Source: Labyrinthula sp. Ha (taxonomy: Eukaryota; Sar; Bigyra; Labyrinthulida; Labyrinthulaceae). From it: a DNA stretch of 64,000 nt. The notes beneath the pieces were generated by a model. The model had not been told where the DNA came from, did no database searches, and was given only the letters and a program-made list of their open reading frames with translations. Below are positions 1-11,400 of the stretch, piece after piece. The position numbers and the translations under genes were made by a program. The DNA lies in assembly GCA_015227615.1 (NCBI GenBank), contig JAALGZ010000022.1, positions 496,001 to 560,000 of the forward strand. The letters run 5' to 3'. Each line of letters begins with the position of its first letter. Position 1 is the first letter of the stretch.

Positions 1-3000
1 GTTAATTCTAGTTATTTTGATCCAAAAGGTATTAATGAATACAGAAGCTGAAAATAGCTCTAGAAAAATCTTACTCAAATGAAAAAAAATCAAGTAATAT
101 CCTTTACAGATGACCCAGTAGCTTTCATTTAAAACAGTGTGGCAACTAAAGGACTCAATGCTTCATCCCCTTAAAATAAGAACCGTCAGTGAACTAAAAC
201 TAAGTTTATAGAGAAGCAAAGTTATTCGAGCAAGAATTTGCAGATAATTAAGAAGGGAAATGCTTGAAACATAGCTTAGGAGTTGCAACACAGTATTTTC
301 TGTGAAACTTGTCAAGTGTATTCGCATATGGGTATTTTGTTCAGCTATCCTAGAAGGTCAATATACTGCCACAGGTTAATGATTTGATCAGAGAACAGTA
401 CATTGGCTCAGATCAATTCTCGAAAAAATAGTTCAACTTACCAGAAGTAAAAAATAACACTTATTAATCTTTGAAGAACAGATAATTAATGTCACATAGG
501 AGAAATTCTCTCTGGTAGTAATCACCACATGAGACATCGATAAGGGAATTAAATTCATGATAATGGTAAATTCGGTGCCACCTCCCCTATAATTAAACTA
601 CGATGATCTGATTCTCTAAAAATAGAGATTATTTCGTAGAAAAATCTCTTCATGTACTGGTATCAACTTTATGTAGCTTTGAAAAGTGGACGTTACTCTC
701 ATACGTAGATAAGCAGGTAACCATCTTTTCAAGAGAAATGAAGAGGTGTCTTGATAGTAGTAAAGAAGTTAGTATTTTACTGGGAAAGGGTTTTAAATTT
801 TATTGGTAAAACCCAAAGACAAAATCCAAATTAGGGGAAACTACAGACTCTTATTAAGCCAACATAAACAGTACAAAATTGATCCTCATATATTTCAAAG
901 GCAATAATAATGTCACTTGAATATTACCCGAAAAAGTGTTCATACACATAAACGCAACATAATATATGGAAGAAAATGAAGCCAATTCAGCTAGAAATAT
1001 AAGGAATACAAGGGAAGACCACCGATCTTTCCATTTTAAACAAACAGCCATGGTCTCCAACCTGAATATGATCAGCACTACAACATTGCAGTTAACGTTA
1101 ATATGAAGAAGTCTTCTCTGCTATATGTATCTAGCAACAATAAGCCACTATCACTGAAAAATAAAACAGGTCAAATATTTTTTGTTTAGATTTTGAAATC
1201 CTACATGTATGGAATAGAGATATACTTTGTACTAGTTCGGCATCTTTTCGTTAATTATCAGTTTATAATACTTTCGACGCATAAATGCTACATGAATAGT
1301 ACTAACTTAGAATGCAGTTGACCATACGAGATAATGTAACTAGAAAACTCATGGGTTATCAACATAAAAATGGAAGATTGATTCATGTAAGAAATAAATA
1401 GGCGCAAATTAAGAGCATGACAGAAATTTTCATAACATATCCTTGGATCTTAGCACTTAGGAAGTTACCTCAAAAAGATATGTATATTTGTAGGAACTTG
1501 CCTTAAGTTATCAATTAAAGAATCCCCCACCTAAAATTTAAAAAATAGAAGAACAGAGCTAAACATCTTGTAATATTTTGATTAGGGTCCTGGGAAACGA
1601 CAATATCATCGACTAGAAGTGTTTTTCTTGCTTTGTTCTAAAGTATTCTTGGATTTGTTTTTCGTAGATGAATTCAAATTAAGAATCACTAAGATGAACT
1701 ATTGTACCTAGTAAAAATATTAAAAGATAGGTGACATATTTTTTAGTTATTTCAGCTTCCGCACTTTTTTAATTCAAATTCTTTCTATGCGACCACTGTG
1801 CCTTTGAGTGTTTCTTAAGTTATTTAATGATATTAATTGATCCAAAGAGTCCGGGGTCTGCTTGTGGAAAGTTTAAACTTCCAAAAAGTTTGAAGATTAA
1901 CGATAAACCAATTTTTCAATATAAAGGGAGGCGAAACTAAAGTTATTAGCCAAGCTGCAATATTTGCTCTAGTACCACCATACTAACGTTAACTAACAAT
2001 AATTGAAAATAACAACGCTGCCCATATTTGTGCCTACCTCATCCCTTGCAGCATATCACAAGACTAACATCTGAGGAACAAAAATATTTCATAGTTTATA
2101 TGTGTTCAGGATGTGGAAATGCTACTATCATTATAACTTTAAGCCCAGTAGGACATCACCTAGACTAACTAAAGAAAAAAAATGACGAAACGATAATTAT
2201 ATTTCTGTGTCACTATCATCCAAGGAAGTATACAGTGGCTGAAAAATAATAAAAATCTGCACTTCAGATTTCATAATTATTCATGCCTCTTCACACCATC
2301 TTAATTTTGAAACTATGTTCATATATCCAATTATTTTCTATACAATTTGAACACTCATTTTTGCAACAAAGCAAAAGAGAAACAAAAAAAAATGGCCTTG
2401 CACTATCGAAATATTTCATACCTGGGGAGAGATATCTAGGTGGAATATAACAAAGAAGTTGAGGACTTAAACCACACCTATACCTTAATCCCTCGGCTAA
2501 CCTTGACTTCTCCATATTTCTGCTACTCCCTCAAATCTCCCATATAAAACACATTTCTGATTTTTCTAGCCCTCTCTTCCTCTGTAAGCTGCATAGACTG
2601 GTTTGAATTTATATTTTTAAAATTTTATTCTAAAGATGCATAGGCAACCTCTGATTAAACCGCGCATATAGTAGCCATGATCAGATATCTCCTTCTACTC
2701 ACAATGGTAATTTAGCCACTTAGTCGCGGCTGAATAAGATGTTCAGGTTTCGATATGATACCAACTAATGCTTTTTCATTATTTGGACTTGTAACTCTAA
2801 TTAAAGTCTTAGAAATCAATGTTGAGGAAGAGTATTAACTGATTATATGGCTAGTCAAAGCAGAGACAAACCAGATCTCTAATTCAGTTGCCCACTTCTT
2901 TCGATCAAGAGGAAATTGTCCTAGCCAAGCCAGAATACATAAGGTAATTTAGCTAACAACTATCCCAAGTTTCCGGGTAAAGGGATAAGAGAATCAGGGA

Positions 3001-3208
3001 TAACCTAAAACTTATCCCATACTAAGTACATATTTCAATACTTATCCTAGTATTAAATAGAGCAAGATCACAAACATGTAGGTTTAGGCCACACGGCCCT
3101 ATTGATAATTGTCACGACACTTCCGATAATCTAAAATCCTTAGAAAGAAAAAGAATATCTTAAGTTTGTCCGTTTATCTTGTACAATCCAAAAAGAATTA
3201 TTCAAAAT
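1..3208. other. AT-rich intergenic region, no gene seen
   Basis: I find no convincing coding region here. The only open frames are under 80 codons, lack family motifs and are of the length expected by chance in such AT-rich DNA. Because introns in this genome are only about 30 nt, a gene made of many tiny exons could be missed, but I could not chain any. Two copies of the palindrome TTAACGTTA lie near 1091 and 1985; the same motif is clustered at 41.6 and 44.6 kb. Confidence 0.6.
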
Positions 3209-6070
3209 ATGAGACTTAAAGCCGTTATGATTCAAACTAAAATTTTGGATAAGGATATTTTATTAAATCAATATGAAGAACAGGCGTTGAAAACTTGTAT
3301 TTCGCTGAAAAGGTATGTTTATTAAGGTTTGATTTTTTAGAGGTATTTGGTCTCATCCAAAGAAACTTAACAAAAGAAATGAACTCGTTGTGAATGATGT
3401 GATTTTATTCCTGGAGAAAGTTCAACCAAATCCACAAGTTACAGAACTAACGTAAAGCTTATTGACACTTATTAAGTTTAGTCTTGTCTCGTTTAACCTT
3501 ATTGAAATTCAACCTTTGTTAAGAAATCTGGACAATATTTTCCCTTCACTTTATACTCTTATGTATTGATTTTTTCTTGTTAATATTAGCTTAAGTGGTT
3601 GCAATGGTGATTTTTCAATACAATGGAAAAGCTTTAGTTTTTCTTCAAACATTAGAATTTTGCAGTATGTTCAGTTGATTTATGTATATTATATAGTATT
3701 AAAAGCAATGAGGAAGAAACCTTTGCATCATTTTGTTGGAAAACAAAGAATATAAGCAAATTGATATCTTGTTTTCCTCATCTAGGAATGCTCAAGTAGT
3801 TTTCTATTCTTACTTATATTAGGTTGGTTCCCACTAATGTGAAATTGAAGGAGCAGTTGAAGATTTTTCAGTTATTGCATCTTCCGGAAAATCTGCGAGT
3901 TCTGCAGTAACTTTTCTTTTTTCATTATATTATAGCTTTTCTCAAGGAGATACTAGAGACGCAGTTCGTACGAGCTTTGATGGAGCAAAGAAGAGCAATA
4001 AGAATGCAATAAGAGCAGTTTGTAATAAACTCGAAATGTTGAAAAATTTGAGAGCTCTTATGTACTATAGTGCCTTTTCTTATCTATAGATTTAACATAC
4101 GTCTCTCTGGATCAACTGATTTTTCGGAGTTGCAAAAAGTATGCGCTTCGCATCCAAACCTGATGTATCTTGTAATAGATTCCTTTACAAATTTATTAGA
4201 AAATTCTTATAGAGCTAATAGAAAACGAGTGTTGAGGGAACATTTATCTCAAGAATATACTGTCCTAAAGCAACTCGGTGAAACTCGGCTAGTTTTTGTT
4301 GGAGACGGAAGATCTGGAAAAACATCAACCATAAGAAGCTTGATTGGTTTTGATTTTCGAGTAAAAGAGCGATCAACGTTGCTACTAGACTTAAAGTACA
4401 TAATAAGGCTATCGGACTTGGAGTACTCAGATTCTTCAACGAACATGGTAACAAGACATGAAATATCTTTGCAAAGAATCTTATTCAACCTTCCACAGCA
4501 CATTGATCTTGAAATTCAGCAGCAAAATATTGCAAGTTACAATTTTCCTTTTGAAGATGAGTTGATTGAAAGTTTCTTGGAAATGCAGGACTACTCTGAG
4601 GAATATGCATATGGTGGATATCATCATTCCTTAAGAAAGGATATGTCAAAATATCTTCTGGTATCTGATTTTGGAGGACAAGAGACTTTTTATGCTGTAC
4701 ATCATCTGTTCTTATCTTCTTTTGGTTTAGTTTGTCTTGTATTTAATGCTGCTAAATTAGATTCCAACCATTTAGAAAAATTTAGATTCTGGTGTGAAAG
4801 TTTGGTGGAAAATGCAAGTTCAGCGACTATTTTTCTCATTGGTACTCATTGGAAGAAAGCAGAGAAAATCTATGGCGCAAATGCTTTTGAAATAGTAAAT
4901 TATTTTATTTCTCAAGTACTAAATAAGTTAAGGACAAGACTTAGAATAGTGATGAACAAAGACTTGTTATTTTTCCCAATTGAAAATTCAAATATTCATG
5001 AAAAGAGGGAACTGATTTCAAACCTTAAACTAGAATTACATTCAGAAATAATGGAAAGTGGAATAGAGATGAAGCAACAGTTCGTTAAGGCGATTCCTTT
5101 TGGACATATAGTTTTTATGGATAACTTGCAGCAAGAGCATACTCATCTTCCTCTGACCTTGTTTGAACAGAAAGCTTTTGAATCTGGTTTTACCCCTGAA
5201 GAAATTCCCTCTCTCTTGAACGCTTATGCTGATTCAGGGCTCATATTTTATGAAAAAAAAATGAAATATCTGCCCAAAGATACCAATATTGTAATCTTGT
5301 CACCTTCCTGGTTAGCAACAGCTCTTGCTAAGTTTATCCATGATCCAGAATTTCATAATTTTGCCTTACAAATATCTAAATCCTCTTTTTTTGAATATAG
5401 AAAATATATTTCAACTGGTATACTTTCTATGTGTTTACTTGAAGATACACTAAGAAGATACAATTCAGTGGAAAGAAAATATATCATTGAGTTGTGTTTA
5501 CAAATGCAAATCCTAATTAAGGATCCTAGACTGGTAAGTGGGAAAGAAAGTTTCATAGTACCAACCAGTATTCCAAAGTTAACTAAAGAAGAAGTCAGTG
5601 CTTTGAAACTAGATAAGAGTTACCATTTTAAGATATTATCTAGGAAGGCCTTTACGAACTATGACTTTGTGTCATTTATTTTTGTTATATGGATCAAATC
5701 AAAGGATAACAGCCTTTCAAATAACAATCTTGTCTCAAAGTATTTTGCTCGAATAGTTGTATCCAATGACTTGCAGATTAGTGTTTCTTTTTTAAGAAGA
5801 GAAAATTGTTTTGGAATATGTGCTCAAGGATATCTCGGGTTTGAAACCATTAAACTAGGGTGCCTTAAATGGAATCAAGGGTCACTGCTCAGAGAGTACG
5901 TTCCAAATTATGGAAATAAACAAGAGAATGCACGTTCATTGATGAGTTCAGATGAGCATGATTTACCAGAAGATACTCATAGGGAAACACATGCAATGAG
6001 TATTTCTAATACACGTGGTGATAATTATATGGAAGCACGAACTACTCGAACAGTTTGTAATATATCATGA
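3209..6070 (+). CDS. LRR-Roc-COR (ROCO family) GTPase, eight exons
   Basis: Exons: 3209-3312, 3341-3451, 3482-3562, 3590-3664, 3697-3795, 3823-3906, 3936-4061, 4090-6070. The spliced protein is 886 residues. The seven introns are 28, 30, 27, 32, 27, 29 and 28 nt, all GT..AG and all phase 2. Residues about 35-270 are leucine-rich repeats, roughly one per exon (27, 25, 33, 28 and 42 codons for exons 3-7). A Roc GTPase follows: P-loop GDGRSGKTS at about 298-306 and G3 motif SDFGGQE at about 419-425. The G4 position reads GTHWKKAE, not the usual THxD, so nucleotide specificity is uncertain. A COR-like region fills about 530-800, then a polar tail with many Ser, Thr and His. There is no kinase domain. 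The start is the first ATG after an in-frame TAA at 3161. ROCO proteins are usually dimeric signalling GTPases; a receptor or sensor role here is inferred. A damaged paralogue lies at 44986-47425. Confidence 0.85.
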
Positions 6071-8168
6071 CTAATATCTGAACCTTAGAAGAATTCTTGT
6101 AATAAGAAGATTTCTCTTGATATACCCTATATTTTATAACAAGTATTTTTGAGGTTTCTACCTCTTTGCAGTCTTAAAAACAGGACATAATTGAAAAGCA
6201 GCTCATACAAATACCAAAAATAAGTGGAATTGTAACCTGAACACAAAATAGAATAAGAGCTGTTTCCTACAGAACACTTAAGCCTGGGTACAAAAGAAAG
6301 TTTAATAGAAAAAGCTGCAACAACTATAAAAAGAAAAAGAATGAGTCTCAACACTTTCAGAAGGTATAAGTCCAGATAGAGCTAGTTTGCAAGGAAACAT
6401 TGAACTCCTTCTAGTAATAGCAATTCAATTCTAGAGTTTTGTAGTCCCCACGTTTTGTTTTTGGTGTCTCGCTCCTAGAGTTTATTTAGGTCTTATTTAT
6501 TACCATGCAGTTTCCTAGCTGGGTTTGAAAGTATGTTGAGGTTGGTATTTATGACTATGGAGCTCTGGTAAGAGTATATCAAAACTTAAAAGTGGATATA
6601 GGACAAAAAGACTTAACTTAAAGCTCTACCAAGCTATCTACACTTTACTATTAACTTTTGCGATTTCTCAAGAATAATATCTCCTCTCTTTAAACCAATC
6701 TTCAGAGATTAACATAAATCTTCCCCAATTAATCTGAATACTTATCCACATAGGAATCTTCACGCTTAGATTGCCAGTTTCTTGCTAGAATTTTACATTT
6801 CTCATTAGTTACATGGTTATTTCAGGGGTCTTACTGAGATCTTCCGAACGCTAATGACCCTAAGAGCGACTTATATGAGATAGAGGTCTTATCTGCTGAA
6901 TCCATGTTAGAGGAATGGGATGCAGGAGCAGAAGATATTGCAAAGTCTCCAGAAAAGAGTTTGATAGCAAAGATGTTCCAGAAAGTTGAGCATTGGCAGT
7001 CGAAGTGACATAGTGGGTAGAACGAAAAGGGTGATATGGATGTAGCAGGTATCAGTAAATACAATAGTGTAACGCGTTTCAATGGAGGATAACCCAGGTT
7101 CAATAGCAGCAAGAAAAGTAGATAATAGAAACTAAGTAAAATGAGTTAGATTTTTGAGTTGTCTAGCTACACCCAGGAACCAAGAAGTTTATGTGAAATC
7201 GCTTGGAGAAGCAGAATTTACACATTTCAGGTGAATTGTAATTTACCTGAATTTATCAACTTGGAGCTAAGAAAACTCTTCCCCTAGGTAGCAGTCTCAA
7301 TCCAGCTTTCTAGAGCATAAAATTTTGTTTGAGAATATCGGCTTCTCCAATTAATTACCAAACCTTTTTCAAAATAGAGCTGGTATCAGAATATTCAATA
7401 CCATATGTGTTAATGAGTTTAATAGAGTTTAAACTTCTTACAAAGACTCATTGAAGAATGAATAGTCTGTATTTCACCATGATCCTAAGCAAGTGCATAT
7501 TACTTAAAATTAGAGCAATTAAGGTTGTTTAGTACTAGTTACCTGAACATCACTTTCCCCATTAATTTTTTGTCTCTCTAGCTGTCAATTATGATAATGA
7601 ACCATGTGGTAAGACCGTTGACTTCTTAAAAGAATCTAGTGGAAAATAGAATAGAAAGTATTTAGTTTCTGATGGATATGTATATGAAAAACATTGTGTG
7701 ACCAGAACTTTAATACATTATTGTAAATATATTAATCAGAAATGCAGATGCTATTAAAATATGAATGCTGTACCCATTATAATTAGCTATGAAGTTTTTG
7801 ACATCAATTCCATAGCAAATCAGAAATTAAGTTATATGTGAGATGGAGCTAAATAGGTTATTATTTGGCTATAAGTTTCATTTTAGAACAAGATTAAAAG
7901 CATAAAAATGAAGTCAAGACTCGATTGCTCACAATGTGATAGAACATAGTTTAAAAAATAGTTAAAGCAATAATTCAGACACTTATAAGCATAATAGTAA
8001 TAAAATAGATTCTCAGACAAAAGCTCTTGACATAAAGGAATAAGCTGGGAATACTCTTGTACTGATGCATTAAAAAACTCTTTTAACTTCTTCTATCACT
8101 GATATTGATAATGAAACAAAAATCAGTGATAACGAGTTAAATAATATATTTTGATCTTGGAATGGACT
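6071..8168. other. Intergenic region with one possible coding fragment
   Basis: No complete gene is seen. On the plus strand, 6838-7008 reads as an acidic, protein-like stretch of about 56 codons (it includes SAESMLEEWDAGAED) ending in TGA at 7006-7008. An in-frame TGA lies just before it, so it would need an upstream exon that I could not find. It may be the last exon of an unrecognised gene or a pseudogene remnant. The rest is AT-rich with frequent stops. Confidence 0.35.
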
Positions 8169-8173
8169 CTGGC

Positions 8174-8473
8174 AGTTAGACAAGTAAATGTCCGTATCGT
8201 CTATATGTGTATGAAAATATTTGTATTAAGTTTAATAAACTAAAAGATCTTGAAAAGAGCTTTAAAATGATATAAGTAACGTTTTCTAACTCCCAGTAGT
8301 TGTTGAGATATTAAGGTTTTACGATCGGTTGTTTCCGGTGCTTATGTATCAGTGAACATGTATTATGTAAAGTTGCACCAATTGTGCAGTAATGTAATAT
8401 TGTATTATAACTATGTAAAGTGTAAACAGTCAGTATGGAGAGAGTCGTACACTCGTCTGCTTAGTGTCTGACT
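8174..8473 (-). repeat. 3' LTR of the copia element
   Basis: This 300-bp copy lies downstream of the gag-pol frame, which ends only 13 bp from it. Its outer edge adjoins the target duplication CTGGC. It matches the copy at 12938-13237 over its full length, with about 16 differences counted by eye. Confidence 0.95.
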
Positions 8474-8486
8474 CCATGCGGTCTTT

Positions 8487-11400
8487 TTAGATCTTCAAAT
8501 GCTGCCACTTCATCCTTGAATGAGTCATGTTCCAAAGTTTTTCAAACTCAGCTCTTGGATTCTGTTTCGTTTGAAGATCAGCAATGTAGAATTCGCGTTT
8601 GATGAAAATCACCTTTAGTTTTCCTGAACGAATGAGTCCTTTTAAGAAATGAATTGCAACACTCATGTGTTTTTGCTCTAGAGAAACTGTCTTTTCTAAG
8701 GTTTTAGTTGAACTAAGTGAATCTGTAAAAATCACTGAAGGTAGCTTGACTTTGCAATCTAAATCCATGCACAATCCGTAGATTCCTTGCAAATGTTTTG
8801 CTGTCTTGTAAATTTCAATCAGCTCAGCTCCGGCAGCAGAGGTAGCAACTGTCCTTTGTCTTGAACTTCTGCCAGTAATGAGCGATTGACCAAAGTAAAT
8901 GAAGTTACCACTAACACTTTTTCTGTTAAGTGAGTTAGAGGCCCATTCAGCATCACAAAAGGCAAGAAGTGTAATTTCACCATTTGATTGATCTGAGTAA
9001 AAAATTCGTTTTTGATGTTTCGTTCTACTAATGTAGCCTAATGTGTTGAGAATTGATTTTACTGCAAAACTTGTCACGTGTTCAGAAAGTTGACTAAGCG
9101 CATGTAACGCGTAGAGTAAATCAAATCTTGTAAGTCGTAAGTAAATTAAAGATCCAAGCAATTCTCTGTACGGAAATTTAATGCTTTTAGCATTGGAATT
9201 GTTCTTAACAGCCTCAGCGAAAGTAGAAGGTAATGGTGTAAATTTGTCTTTAGTCTTGAAATCCTTGAATTTTTCTAAAATTTTCTCAATGTGTTTGGTT
9301 TGGTCAATTTGGTATTCTCCATTGGGTTTTCTTTCAATGTTAACTCCTTTGAAGTCTGTCTTCTGATCTAGTGATCCTAATGTAATTTTGTAAGTTTTCC
9401 CAAACTGTTTTGAGAAGTTTGTAATTTCTTGTTTTGTACCGAGCATCAGTACATCATCAACGTAAAGTAAAGTAATTAAATCTTTCTTGTAGAAGACACA
9501 CTCGTCAAAGATCGCTTGTTTGAGTCCAAGTTTTTGAATTGTAGCAGAAACATTGTCAAACCAAAGCTTGGGACTTTCCTTCAGACCGTAAAGTGCTTTC
9601 TCAATCTTCATTACTTTAGTCTTGTCATGTTTCAGTTCATGTCCATCAGGGATTTCACAGTAGAGTGTAGTGCCAGCAGGTAGATCCGCGTACAAGAATG
9701 CGGTACTAACATCTAAAGTGTTAAAATGGAACTGTCTTCGAGCTGCAACTGCTAGTGCAACTGCAAGACTGTTGTAGTCTAAGGTAGGAGAACTGCGGTA
9801 AGGTGTAATTTTGAATTTCTGAGATCTTCCATTGTACACACATCTTGCTTTGAAACTCCCATTGCGTTTTTGTTTCACAAGCATCGTGCATTTTCCAACG
9901 TAAGCATTTTCAGGAAGTTCAGAGCGATTAATCACTTTGAGAACCTTTCGTTCTTCCAAAGCTTTGAGTTCTTTTTCGACCGCTTTCTTGTAAGATGCTT
10001 CGTCTGGGTGACCTCTTGTGTCACGGTAAATGGAAGGTTTCTGATCAATTCTAGACTGAATGATCTTCTTACGTAGCTTTTCTTTCTGACCTTTTGTTTT
10101 AGGCTTGATGATGTGTGTTGTTTCTTCAGTTGTGTTCAACGTGAAAGCTGACATCCGATTTAGGTCGAATTTCGTGGCATTTCTCCTAGATCGCGTTGTT
10201 ACTGGTAGACGAGCATTGTTGTTTTCGCTCGTTTGAGGTGTTTCAGGGATTGTTACTTCGGCAGATGGAGTTGGATCATTTGCATCTTGATCGTGATCGA
10301 GTTGAACATCTGCTGAAGGTGGATTTTCATCGAAATTATCATCATGCTCAAAATCATGTTTTTCTTGTTGATTTGCCTTCTGGCCATAACGTACATAGTG
10401 TATACCAAAATCTGGACTGAAATCATCGTCATCATCAGATTCAAAATCATCCTCAGAAATTGGGTCATTTTCAGTTTTGTCAACAATTTTGATGTCACCA
10501 AATGAGAAAGTTGGTGGATTTTGATCGATTTGATCATGTGTTCTTGATTCTTGGAACCAAACATCGGTTAGTTGAGGGTAAATGATTTTTCCAGTACTAA
10601 GTTTGTAGATGATTGCTGTGTTGAAGCTTGAATGTTCCTGTAGTCCAAGAAAGAGACCAGTGTCTGTTCTTTCTTGAAATTTGTTTGTCTTCGTTCCAGA
10701 AGATTTTAACGTAAAACAACAGCAACCAAAGGTTCTAAGTGAAGAAAGGTTTGGTTCTTGCCCAGTTTCTAGTTTGTAAGGTGACTCACCAAGTGTTTTG
10801 TGATGCACTCTGTTCTTGATGTAACTTGCAAATTTGACCGCGTAGATCCAAAAGGAGTCATCAAGTTTAGACTGTAGTAGGGCGGCTGAAGCCATGACCT
10901 TTAAGATGCCAATCGTTCGTTCAGCAACTCCATTGAAAGTGTCATGTCGATCTCTAGGGACAAAACGTAAATGAATGCCTTTTGCGGAAATTGAGTTGAC
11001 AAAGTGTTCTGCCGTAAAACCAGATTGGCGGTCTGTAACAATCGTTTTTGGTAAAGTTTTGAGTGTAGAAAGAAGGTAGTAAAGAGCTGCAAGTAAATCT
11101 TTCGATTGAAGTGTTCTTAAAGGAGCAACTCTAATTAATTTTGTTTTCAGGTCAACTAAAATCAATGCAGCCACAACACCATTGACTGGTTTCATCGAGT
11201 GTTTTGGCGGAATGAGTAAGTCCATTGAAAAAGCTTGACCTTTGGAATCAGGAGAGAGTTTCATCTTGTGAATTAAATTCTTCACTGGGTTGTGTTTAGC
11301 TTTTGTCTGAAGACAGACTTGGCAGCTGTTTAGTTTTTGAGAACCCTTAATGAAACCAGCATGTTTAAGTTTGTCCTCTGAGAGATGCATCAATCTACGA

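Noticed and set aside
854-2515. Minus-strand frames of 74 codons at 854-1078 and 2291-2515
   Set aside because: Chance length for such AT-rich DNA, with no motif, no homology that I can recognise and no neighbouring exon.
6831-7112. 93-codon minus-strand frame
   Set aside because: It is opposite the more protein-like plus-strand stretch 6838-7008, and its composition looks like a shadow.
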